Shown piece by piece: positions 48,351 through 61,285 of a stretch of DNA of 64,000 nt. The position numbers and the translations under genes were made by a program. Every line of letters begins with the position of its first letter. Positions within the stretch are counted from its first letter, which is position 1. Below the pieces are notes generated by a model. The model had not been told where the DNA came from and did no database searches. It was given only the letters and a program-made list of their open reading frames with translations. Where the stretch lies: assembly GCA_034008185.1 (NCBI GenBank), contig CM067084.1:62262599-62326598 (forward strand). The letters are read 5' to 3'. Origin of the DNA: Gorsachius magnificus (lineage: Eukaryota; Chordata; Aves; Pelecaniformes; Ardeidae).

Positions 48351-51300
48351 TAATATAAAACCTACATAGGTAAATCTGTAAATATGCAAACAGGTAGCAA
48401 AAATACATTGAAAAACCCTATTTCGTATTTGAACCTCATACAAAGCAAGCCTGAATATTACATTTATTTTAAGAAAAAAAACCTATGCAGTATAATATAA
48501 TTACTGTAGAAGCCAGAGGGATAAAAAGTCCTCCGAATTCTTGCCATTCTCTGAGCAACAACTAAACTAACATTTAACAGGCACTGAATGCTTTCTAGGC
48601 TAATATAGGAAAGCATTATGACAATCCTGCTCCTGAGCTTCTCTGAGCTTAAATCAGCATGGGTATATTAAAATAATGTCACATAATTTTCCTCATGAAA
48701 CTATCATTTTGCTGTTACCTGGAGGGATACTGTAAGATACACTATAGTACTATAAATGTAAATATTCTGTACACCAAGCGTTCCGTGAGAATGGAAACTT
48801 AATGATGTTTATATTACAACATCACTGCTGGAGTTAGGGTTGTATTAGCATTTCTGTGATAACCCACCCCACCATTTCCCAGAGGTTTATAACTCAACTG
48901 TAAAAATTTACTACAAGCTGGAATTTAACGTATCAAGTCCACCCCAGGAGCAATTTATTTTTTTTAAAGGAGACAACCATCTGCATGTTTTGAGATTGAG
49001 AATGTATACATAAATATGTTAAACATACTTTTTGGTGCTCAACGTAATAAAAAAAAGCCACTAATAAAATGGTTTTAAGAAAAAAAAAATCCATAACCAA
49101 AGCCTGATCTGCAAGCATCAGGTGGAAAAATATGATGAACAATTGAAATATAATTTCAGAAGACAGTTTATGAAGATTCAAAGTAACGACTAGGCATAAA
49201 ACCTGATTAAAAATGCCAAGATCCTGAATTTCTTTGATGTGTCTTTATTTTTCTGCCTTGCAAAGACCTAATTTTCATCCTGTTCTCTTTGAGGACACAG
49301 CATTGATTTTGCTGGTACAGCTACACATATTCAGTCCCTCAGTTATTGATATGCTTTTAAAATACAGGATACGCTGTAATAGAAGCTGAGCCATAAAAGA
49401 GTTTCTTATCCTCAAACATACTTCCTTCTCCCCAAAGCTCAGCATTTCCATACTACAGATTTAGCTCACCCAAGTAGCCACCACATCCAGCTCAAATCCC
49501 AAGTAGCTGTGTAAGGATCAAAGCCTTCACCTCCTTATTCTAGTGCCTATAGTTTTTGAGGTTAGTTCTCAAGAGGTCTTTTGTTTGCTCAGGTCATACC
49601 TAATATGACTAAGATAAACACAGTTCTTTCTGTCTGCACCTGTATTGTGAAGTTTTGGTACTCACTTTTATTTCCATTGATTTTTCTTTGTTATTGCTGC
49701 TGTATACATTATACCTTCTTGAATATAAATGAGGTTTATTGCTAAGGTCTAGGTTATTTCTGTGAGCTCTTCTAAGGAAATATAAACTATTCTTTCTGCT
49801 TTAAGACTCTGGGAATAATCTGAGCCCAAAGTCAGTATATATTTTTTCCTCAGAAGAATAACCACGAAGTTCTGTAGCATAGCCCAAGACTGGGAAATAG
49901 GGGGGGTGGAACACATGCAAATTTGAAACTAAGATTTCAGAACTACCTTAACACCTTGTTCTCATAAGGTCACATTACCTCTGTGAAGCTTCGTTTTTTG
50001 CCTAGGAGGTTAAGAGGAATCTTAGTATTTTCCCGTCAGCTAAAAGTATTGGTATTACAAATGGGTGTGCAATGGAATTTTGAACGATAAACACTGGAAA
50101 TGGCTCAGTAATCAAAACTTGTTGTTTGGAGAACATTACAGACTATAAGTGTGAGGATGCTATTTGTAAGCTGTTTATCATTGACAAGACCTCTGCACTG
50201 TACCACTGCAGATAGACCATGCACTGAAGAGGGTATGTGTAAAATACAGGAGATACACAGACCACAAGAGAATATTAAAAACCATAAAAATTTCCAGTTG
50301 TATTCATTCTTTAACATTCTCTGGTTTTGTTGAAGGATGACTGAGAGGCTAAAGCAGTGAAATACTTAAAGCAGGAGTCTTCAGGACAGATCCAACTAAG
50401 AACTTACTCAACTGCAAAATAATGTGATGGCAATACTATGCATTGATATGCATAAAAAAAAAATCACAGGTTCTTGAGCAGAAACATGAAAATTGGGGCA
50501 AGAAGTAGTCACTTACTTGAAGCTGACTAAATCCTCTCAAATAAAAACAGATACTCACTTAGTGAAGTAACCATGAAGCTGGGAACAAGAAAAGCACAAC
50601 AGCTTTGACAATCATGATTGGACTATCAAAGTGATGTCTGTTCTCTGAAAGAATTTCCTTGCACTTTGTGATCAGTCACATACTCTTTCCTTAATAGTTT
50701 CTAGTCCTAGCACTGCCACAGAATGACAGTATTTGTTTTTCTTCAAATGAAACCACTGTATATAATTCCTGTTACAGAACTGTCAAGAAATTATTGTTAT
50801 GGAGTCATTCAAAAGGTAGCCAGAAGAGACCTTGAGAAGGCAGGACCTGTGCATAAGCATTATAGACAGGTCTTTGCCAAAAGTGGTCTTAAGAAACCTT
50901 TGGTGATATAGACACCTTCTCCAGCAGTCCTTTCCTGCCCACCAAGCGGCCCTAAGCTCAACAACTACCCTCAACTGGGTGACTAGCCTGGCTGTAGGAG
51001 AGAAGGAAGAACAGAGCTCCAAGTGATGTATAAATTCAAAATCTGGCCTTCCCAACAGATGCATACTCTCCAGACCAGCTGTATATTGGCTCTCCAGTCT
51101 CAAGTCTTGCCAGCTTTGATAAAGTTGCTACTTTCAGGTTTTCAGAAGGTCTTTCTTCCAACATTTCTCATTTTTCCCCTCTTACAGCTCCCTTTGCAGA
51201 TGCACTGAACGATAGTGTTATACAACTCAGCCTGGAGAACTCTCATGGAAATCAATTTGACTAACACACACACAGCATAAAAGGGGATATTTAACTGCAA

Positions 51301-51419
51301 AGAGGACTTTTTTCCCCTGGACTGGAGAAAAAGAGCAATCATTTGAGCTAGAGTTTCTATATGGAAGTTGGAGAGAAGTGATGGTTTCCCCATGGATTAA
51401 CATTTCCTGACTTTACTCT

Positions 51420-51730
51420 TCACACAAAGGTTACAACTACTTATGTTATATGCAGGCTATGCATAATAATTAGAAACAGGGCACACTGTCTAAATCATCA
51501 TACTTGTTAGCATTTCAATGCAGATATCATTTTAATCCTTGAATTTCTAATGTCAACAGCAGCTGCTTAGAGTTGTCATCGAAATCTTTAATTTCTCTCC
51601 TCTTCATACTGCATCTATGTGCACACATTGTTCATTGATTATGATTTGGCATTTCTTCCAGGTTTTTATAACCTTGCAGTAGATTTATGTGCATGAGAAC
51701 TTATACTGGCAACCTAATACATGTTATACA
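51420..51730. promoter_or_regulatory. candidate conserved non-coding element with paired SOX-type sites
   Basis: CATTGTT at 51,626-51,632 and CATTGAT at 51,633-51,639 are two adjacent SOX-type words (reverse complements of AACAATG and ATCAATG). They are followed by GATTATGATTTGG. The block also has TAATTAG and TTTAATTTC words. It is repeat-free and non-coding. The role is inferred only. Confidence 0.2.
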
Positions 51731-54700
51731 AGAGAGGAGTTATATTTGAATGAAAAGTACTAAGATCCTATTCAGCAGGATTATATAGCATAATAAAGGT
51801 CGACTGTGATACATACTATTATGTTAACATGCAAAAGGAGGTGTAGTAGTAGATGATGGGAAGGGTTTATTTATTATAAAAGCAGGTCATGCTTTAGGAA
51901 TAAGTTTTAGATAGCAAAAGACAGACAGTGACAGTGGATTATTGTAGGCTTATGGAAAAACCATTTTCATATCAGATGAAACAATCATTTTAAAACTGGA
52001 GTCAGAATCCCAAATCCTCACAGAGCAAAGAAAAATACCTGAGGAGCTTTAGAAAGAAGCTTTTGTAAGGGCTCTGAGCTGGTGTGGTTGTTTCCATCAG
52101 CAGGTTTCTTGGTAGTGGATCTATCCATTCATATTAAACTCATACTGAAAAGTCCTCACAGTGACTTTTGCGCATCATGCATCAAGAATACAAATATTTT
52201 CTATGATGTGCCATAGTTAGTGACAACTAACTAGATCAGGACGTTCCCAAATAATTAAAAATAAGCATTTTGGACATTTTTTGACCAATGATTCCCTCCA
52301 TCACCATTATTCCAGATTTTCTGTGGTTTGGAAAAGAAAGGGGGAAGAATTTCTCTTTGCAGTTTCTTTATGGAAGGTGATGAGTATTACAAGGTACTTA
52401 AGGCCCTGTACAAGTCAGTTCTGAAACACAGTTCATGCATTTCTTATGAGATTTCACTGAAATGTAAATCTGAGTGATTTTCATTTGTTCCCTTGGTCTT
52501 AAATGAAACAACATTTACTAAGTCCAAGGAATCACTTTCAGAGTTCAAATTCTAAAGAGAAATGCATGGTATGGTAAAAATTATTAATAAAAAATAAATA
52601 CATGTCCAAGCAAATAAAGCTTCTGCACTATAAAACTTCACATTTGTCTGTATTAATGTTTAATGCATTTGTAAAAAGCAGTCTTGCTTTGCAGAGCATA
52701 GCCACAAAAGTGTCCTGCAACCTACTAGCACTTACGATCACAGCATGGGTCCAAAGAGGATTGTCAGAAACGTATCATCCATGTTTGATGGATCAGAGGA
52801 ACGGTTCAGAGTACAGTTAAAGCCATATTATAGTTACTAACAGGAAAGTGAATGCAAAAATATTTCTGGGTTAGCTCTAAAATTAGATATTAACTTATCA
52901 TTTGATTGGCTTAAGCACACTTAGGAAATCAGCAATAAGTGTTGGAGCTTGCTAAAAAGACTCAGTTACGATCTACAGAAACCAATTGCACAAGAGGGAC
53001 CTAAAAAAAACCTAAAAAATGATGCTAATCATAATGTTTTATAAATGGCATGTCTTTCCATTATAATAAAACAAAAATATGCCTTGAAAGATTCTGATGC
53101 GCTCTGCTATAACCAGTTTACATCCATGCTATTGATAGCAGAGCATAGCCCATAGTTCCTTAAGCATCTTTAAAAAATGCCAGATAATTCATCTGGAATG
53201 TTTACTTCCATCTCTGACTTACTAAGATATGTAGCATTTAAAACCAATATGAATTTAGAACACAGGCAGGATATATTTGCTCCGGCAATTATTCAGATGG
53301 TTTTGCACAGGGTTATTTCAGTGATACTGCTGCTGTTCCTGCATTTGTGTCCAGGTCTATGTACCATGATCTGACAGTGCAATGGAAAATATGTCCAAGA
53401 CATTTCAATTTCAAATGAAAAAGACATTTTAAAGGGGTTTTTTGTATGTAAAGACTATAGATGTAAGTAAAAATGAAAGCACTGAATTGAGTAATTGCAC
53501 AGAATTTTAAACAAGGGTTAATATTTGCAGTAGATGTGATCCTAAATGAACACATTAGATTCAGACACCTTGTAGAAATGCAAGCTCAAGTAATTCACCC
53601 TTGAAAGATAAAAAGGGGCAGGGGATCTGAGCATAGTCTTAAGCTCATTATACATACACACACGTGACTAGTTACAATCTCAACTTCAGACTTGAATTCT
53701 TTGTTATTGAACAAAAGCTCAATCCTCCAAACTTACCAGGGAAATAGTTTTAAACAGGTGAAAATAAAATACAATTAAAAAGAAGTAAAAGGATATGAAG
53801 AGCCATTTGAAGCAGAAGTACAATAAAAAAAAAAAAAATTTTCCAACCTGAAAAACTTTGTGGGAAATACTAAAATAAAAAAGGATAAGAGGAAGAAATT
53901 AGATAGATCTAAAATTATGAGTCTCCAAAACTGTTTATGATTGAACCATAATTTGTAAGATAAGAAGGTTTCCAAATATATGCCATGTGATTAGGAATGC
54001 ACTTTTGTGCATTATGCAGGATTCACTTGTGTGTGTAAGGCGAATTGGTTTTAGAGGGGAATTTTCCAAACTGTGCAGCATAGTGGGGCCAAGAGACCAA
54101 AAAAACATGGTCAAGGCAGTCAAACCAAGACTTCCTCCTATCAGATGCCCTAGGATTATAGCCTCAGTAAGGATAAATTCCCATTTATGGGACAGAATGG
54201 GTGAAAAGTTGACCTGCTGGAATATTGTATCCTTTACCATTAATTTGGCAGCACAAAGAAGTTAAGCCAAGGTCTCCAGTTTCATAGGATGGTTTACATC
54301 AGAGAATAAAATATACGTGGGTATCTTTATGCTAGCTTCCATATGCAGCCTACTATAGCAATGGAGATGTAATGACAGATTGGCGACCATATACTTGCAA
54401 CGCCCAGAGAGTTTAAGTTTTAATTATTAGCCCCTGTGTTGTTTTATCTGTAGCTGGAGAGATACAAGTGTATTCATTTATCCTTAGTGTGCTACAACCA
54501 CACTCACATTTTACTTTGTAGTTAGACCTTTAGGGAGTAGCTCTCAGGCTGTTTATGCTGGGAAACTTCCCAGGAAAATGTCATTCAACCTTTGTATCTT
54601 CTCTCCTATCCCCCTCTCTGCCTTATCCACCTCTCTTACTCCTGAAATTTTCTCCTTCACATCAAAAGTTTACTGTTATTTTGAAGCAACAGCAATCAAG

Positions 54701-56353
54701 GACAAAGGAGAGAGGTGGCTCTATCAGAGCCTGTGCTGAAAAGCTGCTGAGGATGTGGGAGAGAGGAAAGAAACATTAATTGTTGCAAGCCAAGATGAAG
54801 AAGTTGGAGGTTGGGATGCAAGGATGTTTGGACAAGCCAGTGGAAAGAGCGGTGAGGTATACATATATTTACACACATTACTTGAGGGGCAAAAGGAAGT
54901 AAGAATACATAACGTTTCTGAAATCTACTGCAATAGACTATTCAGTAAATCCTTGCTTTGCCTCCATTCAGTCAACTTCTTGGTACAATTTCAAGATTAA
55001 CCCAGGCTTAAACAAGAGAGTTACAGAAAATATCTGCAAAGCTCTTCAGAGTGAGTACAATAGGCAACAACTTTTTGGAATGACAGAGAGAGAATGTTGG
55101 TATGTTGAGGCATTTCATCCATTTAAAACCTTTCTTCCTTTTATCAAGTATGTTTTAATTTTTATAAGTTCCTAGAGCTAGAAAGAGGCCTCTTTAATTA
55201 TAAATGTGAAAGAATACAAATCTTTAGCTTGCAACACTTCACTTTTGATTTAAGAATAAATGTGTTTTAGAACATTCCTTTATTGTATATCAGTTTTTAG
55301 CAACTGGAAGTCAAAGGCATTGAAGACTGAAAGAAAAATGTAACCAGCTTGGATTTGAGAAATTCAGGGCAACTGAGAGGCTCCTCTCAGGCAAAGACAC
55401 AACATAAAGATGTCCTAGAACTCATCTGGAAGGAACACTGTGTGCTCCAATATGCATTTCTGCAGGTAAAAATGCTTTTTTCTCTGTTTGCAGTTTGCAA
55501 AGCCTGCTCATTGCAACCCTACAAATATTCCTCTAAATCAAAAGGAGGTATAGTTGCTAATATCCAGTCTGATGTCCCACCTTTGAAGACTCTCAAAAGA
55601 GAGCAAACTTTCTTGCTTTTCTCTTCATCGCTACAGGGATCATTAACAAAGATGAGAAGGCACCACAATAATAATAAAGCCCCAGTTGTGTCTCCAAATA
55701 TATGCAGGCAATTCTGACACTGCAAAATCAATAGCCGAGGCTTCACTCAGAAATGAAAGCAGCAAGGCAGAGATTACATTTCAGTGATATGAACAGACAG
55801 GAGTGCAGCTCTGCCAGTCATCTCACCATCTGGGCTTGGATGGAGCAAGGCAATAGTCTGGAGCACAAGCTATTTGCCCTAGCCACAAAAACAACAGCTT
55901 CTCCTGGACCCTGCGCAGTGGTAGATGTTAGGTACCATTTAAACAAAATAAACATATGGTTCATAGCAGAGGACAGGAGTGGAACTGGTACCTTTGTGCT
56001 AACCCTTCTCCTCTGAGAAATAGCAGCTCTGGTTTCTCTGAATCACATAGCCTAGAAATAGGATGAAAAAACAAGAAGGTAAGCTGAAGATCAGCTGCTT
56101 AGTGATATCAATTCAAAGTGATTCCACCAGCTTGTCAGCAGACTGAGTATCGACTGTGCATATCTGCAAGTCAACATCAGCAACAGCAGCGTGCAACTTC
56201 CATTGCTGAGATGTAACAAGGGGAATAGGTGTTGAGTAGTGGGGGTAATGAAAGCAGAGTTCAAATTATGCATAATCCTTGATCATGCATATCATCCATG
56301 GACCCTGCACATCTTTGCAGCTTTCTTCTAATTCTATGGAATTTCATCTTCAA

Positions 56354-56396
56354 GGGGAGGGGGACTGGGAGGAAAAGGGGGGAAGGGGGGGAGGGG
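56354..56396 (+). repeat. G-rich purine tract with quadruplex potential
   Basis: Several runs of three or more G separated by short A-rich loops (GGGGAGGGGG, then GGG, GGGGGG, GGGGGGG, GGGG) make the plus strand capable of forming a G-quadruplex. Further purine-rich sequence follows to about 56,413. No promoter or gene is seen beside it. Confidence 0.7.
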
Positions 56397-57029
56397 AAGA
56401 AGAAGGGAGATAAAAGCTCAGCCCTAGCTATCACAGCTACAAAGAAACCCTTTCTGAATCATGTTCAAAAAACAAGCAAGAAATTGGGAGATGCAGGAAG
56501 ATCAGAAGTGAAATGCTATGCTACCAATCACTCCTTGCATGAGCAACACATTAATTTGAGGGTGAGAATTATTGTTCACCTCCCCTCACCACAGCCTGAC
56601 ATACGAAATAAAAAAAAAGCAGAGGGAGGGGCCAGAATACCCAAGTAGGAACTACGCTCAGAGACCACACCATCAAAAGATGAGTGGTCTAGTCTGTTTG
56701 GGGCCAAAAGTGGTAAGAATATTCACCTCCCTTAAATTCATCAACTGCAAGTCTTCCTTCCCTTGGATTCTCTCCACAAACTTCAGACAACATCACTACA
56801 TAGATTACAATGGTCAAGTCTCCTCTCACACCCAGGAGGGCAGGAAACATGACACTCAAGGATTCAAGCCTAATTAAACTCACATAACTGCCAGGTTTAC
56901 CAAAAACAAAAAAAGTATCCTGAGTGCTGAGCCTTATATATATCCTTACCAAGGGGTGTGCTAAGCATAGAGATTTCATAACAGGAGTTATGATCTTCTT
57001 CTGAACACATGTAGAGCCTATTATGTGAG

Positions 57030-57272
57030 GATCACAAGATAATTCAGCCTGGAAGGGACCTCCAGTCCAACCTCCTGCTCAAAGCAGGGCCAACTCTGAA
57101 ATCAGACTTTTAGAGCCTGGCTCCATCTTCTTGATAACCTCCTTGGAGGTACAGGGAGCTGCTGTTAGGAGTCCCCAAAATGGTCTCTTCTCCATGTTGA
57201 ACAAGCCCAGTTCCCTCAGTCTCTCCTCACAAGGCAACTGCTCCATCTCCCACACCACCTTAAGGTAGTTGA
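57030..57272 (-). mobile_element. CR1 LINE 3'-end fragment, diverged
   Basis: The plus strand shows a degraded tail (ATCACAAGATAATTCAG), then CCTGGAAGGGACC, then CCAGTCCAACCTCCTGCTC, and further in ACAAGCCCAGTTCCCTCAG and TCTCCTCACAAGG. This is reverse-complement CR1 3' UTR and C-terminal coding sequence, with internal gaps relative to the 40-kb copy. Confidence 0.85.
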
Positions 57273-57474
57273 ACGTTAGCTCCTAGATAGAAATAGAGTA
57301 CATCACAAATTCCTTCATTTGTCCAGTAACAAGTTACAGAAGAAACACAATAGAAGGGTTAGAAATGAGGTAAGATACACTCTCTGATAGCAGTGTTAAG
57401 ATCTATACTGGTGCAGTCAAATGACAAACTGCTATATTGAAAAATATTGCTATATCATCTCATATAGGAGATAA
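57273..57474. other. spacer between CR1 fragments
   Basis: Nothing recognised. Confidence 0.4.
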
Positions 57475-57565
57475 TTCATAAAATCACAGGAAAATTCAGG
57501 TTGGAAGGAGGTAATCTACACCAACCTCCCCAAAACAAGGTCAGCTATGAAGTCAGGGGTTTAAG
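57475..57565 (-). mobile_element. CR1 LINE 3'-tail fragment, diverged
   Basis: The plus strand reads CATAAAATCACAGG, then TTCAGGTTGGAAGGAGG, then CACCAACCTCC and AACAAGGTCAGC. The order is that of a reverse-complement CR1 3' end, only about 90 bp and heavily mutated. Confidence 0.75.
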
Positions 57566-58699
57566 TCTTCTGTCATCCATTATTACTGGCAGCTGATGAA
57601 GAATTCAACCTTATTTTCAAAAAATCCATTTCTTGCTAACTCACATTTCATTATAGGATTCTAAGGAATGAAAATATTTCATTATGAACATGGGAAGTAT
57701 AAGGCAAGAGGGAGGGGTAGCCATCTGTAGTAGAACACACTGCTCCTGTTTACATTCATCTCATCAGTTTGTTTACAGTGAACCCTCCTGAACCTCTCCT
57801 TGCTAGATAGGATGCTTTCCCATAAGCAGGCTTATGCTTAAAGTCAGAATGAGCAGATGGAAAGAAAAGTTTTTAACAACAAGAGTGCTCTTCCATTGTA
57901 CTTATGATGACAAAACAGTACAAAATGTCAGCAGTAGGCAGAGTCTGCTGCCATCTACAATATTAGGTATAGTGCTGGTTTCTTAAATCCAGAGTAGGCT
58001 GTTTCTGAGCAACTTGAAACATGCAGAAAAGATTAAAAAAAAAAACTAGTCAACTGAGGACAAAATTCAAGGGAAGGCTTTCATTCCATGTCCTATCCTT
58101 TTATATATAATGAATATAAAAAGAAGCAGTCAACCTACAGGCGCAGTTCAGAGTAAGTGCACAAGTACAATTCATCTACCTCTCCACTTGCTGTTTTTCA
58201 GTCAGGGGCACATTAAGCACAGGCAGGAGGGGAAATGAATGCCTCAAACAGGCAATTACAACCTGCTTCTAGCTAATCTCTTCAGTGTTAAATTCAGACA
58301 CAGCAGTTTGCACAGCAGTTTCTGGGCTCTGCTTCTAGATCTTCCTGAACTCCTGGGATTGCTGAAGGACTCCTGGGAACATTCAGGAGCATCAAGGTTC
58401 CTGCTGCTGCCAGAAAAGGGTAGCTATGGGAGGCTGCAGCTTCTAGCAAGCTCTAGCAGCTCCTAACAAGATCTGGCAGCTGTTCTCGATCAAAGGGTGT
58501 TCTAGCCCTGATCAGGAGATTAGGGAGGGTCGAGCACCCTTTCAGCAGGTGCTAGAGAGGCACCTGGAATGCAGCAGTTTGTGCAGAAGGGGACCAAAAA
58601 ATCTTTATATGTGCCTATGCAGCAGTGACATGACATAGGGCACGATCCCCACCAGTGACTGGAGCAACTAACCCTGGCATCCTCTTTGATGACTGAGGA
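57566..58699. other. non-coding DNA upstream of the plus-strand CR1
   Basis: No gene recognised. About 58,320-58,560 is GC-richer with partly repeated AGCAGCTC/GGCAGCTG words and may be the decayed 5' end of the downstream CR1 copy, which I cannot confirm. Confidence 0.4.
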
Positions 58700-61285
58700 C
58701 TGCTTCGAAGAGAGACTATCCACCCAGCCAAGTGGAGCAAAAGGATCTTTGCCAACAGGCTGGCAAGGCTGGTGAGGAGAGCTTTAAACTCAGAACAAGG
58801 GGCCCAGGAGAGATGGCAACACTCAATACAGCAAGGAAGTGATAGACGGGGTCTGCAAGTAAAGTGTGCAGCATGATGTGGACAAGGAGACACCTCAGCC
58901 AGTGGAACTGAGCTGAAGGGGCCATCCCAAGGCTATGCATACAAATGAAGTGCCAAAAGGATTGCATATGTTTTCTCAGAAACTAGTAAACTGTTTCCTC
59001 TCTGAAGTGACTATACACCAGTGTTCACAGCATGGGGAACAGGCAGGAGTAATTAGATATCTGTGTACAGTTACAGGGTTACAACCCCATTTGGATCACG
59101 GAGACATGGAGGGGATGCTCACTCAACTCAAGCGCTGCAATAGGTAGATACAGGCTTATTAGGAACATGATAGTAGATCCAGACAGATCCACCATTAGGA
59201 AGGCCAGGATGGTGAGGAGGGGCAGTTGGCCTTGATGTGAGAACAGCAGACAGGTGACGAGCCAGCTGACAACTTATGGGTCAGAGTCATTGGGCAGACC
59301 AAAACAAGCAATGTTGTGGTGAGTGTCTGCTACTAACCACCTGATCAAGAGGAAATACTGGATTTTGTGGCCTTCTTCAGACAGCTGGAATAAGCCCCAC
59401 ATGCACAGGTCCTGGGCTCATACAGACTTTGACCACCCCAATATCTGGTGGGGGGACAACACAGCAGGGCACAAGCAATTGAGGATGTTTCAGGTGTGCA
59501 CTGAAGATGACTTCCCGACACCACTGATCAAGCAGCCAACAAGGGGAGATGCTCTTTTGGACTTTATACTCACAAACAAGGAAGAGCTCATCGGGGGTGT
59601 GACGGCTGGGGCCAACCTTGGCTGTAGTGACCATGAGATGTGGAGTTCAGGATCAATGGAGAAGGGAACAAGGAAAATGGCAGGATCACAGCCCTGGAAT
59701 TTAGGGGAGCAGACTATGGCTTGTTCAGAGACCTGCTTGGAACAATCACATGGACTAAGACACTGGAAAGAAGGGTCGAGGAGAACTGTTTGATTTTTCA
59801 AGGATCACTTCCTTCAAAGCCAAGAACAGTCCATCCCAATGTGCAGAAAGTCAAGCAAAGGTGGCAGGGAGATCCTGAAAATCTCAACTACCACAAAGAA
59901 TAATAAGAGGTGGCAGTAGGGACAAGTGACCCAAGAGGAATACAGAGACACTACCCAAATGTGCATTGAGAGGGTTAAGTACACCAAAACCCATCTGGAT
60001 CTGAATTTGGCAGGGAATCTACAGGGCAGTCAGCCTCACCTCAATCCCTGGGAAGGCAATGGAACAAATATGCTTGGAATCTATTTCCAAAAATATGAAA
60101 GACAGGGAGGGAGTAGTCAGCATGCATTTATGAAGCAGAAATCAGGTCTGACCAACCTAATAGCCTTTTATAATGAAATCACTAGCTCAGAGGATGAGGA
60201 GAGTACAGTGGATATTTTTATCTTGACTTTAGCAAAGCTTTTGACACTTTCTCCCATAACATTCTCATAGACATATTGATGAAATGCAGACTAGATTAGT
60301 GGATGGTAAGGTGGATTGAAAACTGGCTGAACTGCCAGGCTCAAAGGGTTGTGATCAGCAGCACAAGGTCCAGCTGAGATTGATCACTAATGGTGTACCC
60401 TTGGGGTTGAGACTGGGGCCAGTGTTGGTTAACATGTTCACTGATGACCTGGAACATGGACACATGAATGGGGACCAGTGGCTGGTACACCAGCTGGTTG
60501 TGCTGCCAATTCAGAGGGACCTCAACAGCCTGGAGAAATGAGCCAACAAGAAAGTCATGAAGAGGGAGAGGCAGAGGTCCTGCATCTGGGAAGGAATAAC
60601 ACCATGCACCAGCACAGGCTGGGGGCCAACTGGCTTGGAAGCAGCTCTGCAGAGATGGACTCTGAAAAGAAGGCAGTGGACAAGTTGACCATGAGCCAGC
60701 CATCTGCCCTTGTGGCAAAGGCAGCCAGCAGTCTCCTGATTTGCGCTAGGAAGAGTGTTGCCAGCAGGCTGAGAGAGGTGATTCTTCCTCACTCAGCACT
60801 GGTGAAGCCACTGTGTGCTGGAATTCAGTCCTGGAATCCCCAGTACAAAAGAGACATGGACATACTGGAGCAAGCCCATTTAAGGGCCATGAAGGTGGTT
60901 AAGGGACTGAAGCATCTGTCCTATTAGGAAAGGATGAGAGAGCTGGGACTTTTCAACCTGGAGAAAAGGCGGCTCACACCTGATGGTGTGAATGAAGAAG
61001 GTGGAGACAAGACTCTTCTCAGTAGTACCAGCCACAAGTTCAAATACATGAAATATCATTTAACCATCAGGAAAAAAAGAAAGAAAAACCCCCATGTTTT
61101 TACTGTGAGGGAGATTAAACGTTGCCCAGAGAGGTTGTGGACTCTTGGTCCTTGGAGATACTCAAAATCAGATTTGACACAGCCCTGAGCAACCTGCTCT
61201 AACTGACCCTGCTTGGAGCAGGGGGGCAAGACTGGATGATCTCCACATATCCCCTCCCACCTCAATAAGTCTGAGGTTCTGTGAC
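58700..61285 (+). mobile_element. long degenerate CR1 LINE copy
   Basis: This element reads left to right. ORF2 starts near 59,011 with a block reading LYTSVHSMGNRQE. ITETW, an endonuclease motif, follows at 59,095-59,109. The endonuclease end GCSDHE is at 59,620-59,637, the reverse-transcriptase block [10 protein letters not shown] at 60,219-60,248, and the C-terminal SVASRLREVILP and [15 protein letters not shown] near 60,750-60,980. It ends with a CR1 3' tail (AGGTTCTGTG at about 61,273-61,282). Upstream of 59,011 the sequence resembles the CR1 region before ORF2, but the true 5' end is uncertain. Confidence 0.9.
59011..60990 (+). pseudogene. broken CR1 ORF2 (endonuclease plus reverse transcriptase)
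   Basis: The reading frame is destroyed by in-frame stops (for example soon after the SMGNRQE block), by frameshifts (around 59,640, where the following homologous stretch GADYGLFRDLLG is in another frame, and around 60,200), and by internal loss. After LDLNLAGN (about 59,998-60,021) the sequence jumps to a part of the reverse transcriptase matching the [12 protein letters not shown] region. The active-site FADD region expected near 60,460-60,540 is missing or unrecognisable. The endonuclease catalytic-site wording SDHE is still legible. It is a fossil with no expected product. Confidence 0.85.

Larger units (their letters stand above)
48351..57029. other. AT-rich single-copy-like DNA, no gene recognised
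   Basis: No host gene or repeat is recognised over 8.7 kb apart from features listed separately. At 53,935-54,265 both strands are open for about 90-100 codons, but no domain is visible on either. The 122-codon frame at 55,349-55,717 and the 116-codon frame at 56,298-56,648 (running through a purine tract) also lack support. Confidence 0.55.

Noticed and set aside
55349..55717. 122-codon plus-strand frame
   Set aside because: Composition is like the surrounding non-coding DNA, with no domain or signal peptide and an overlapping frame on the other strand.
59323..61188. Several 84-156 codon frames on both strands
   Set aside because: Plus-strand ones are fragments of one broken CR1 ORF2; the minus-strand ones are their shadows. 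None is an independent gene.
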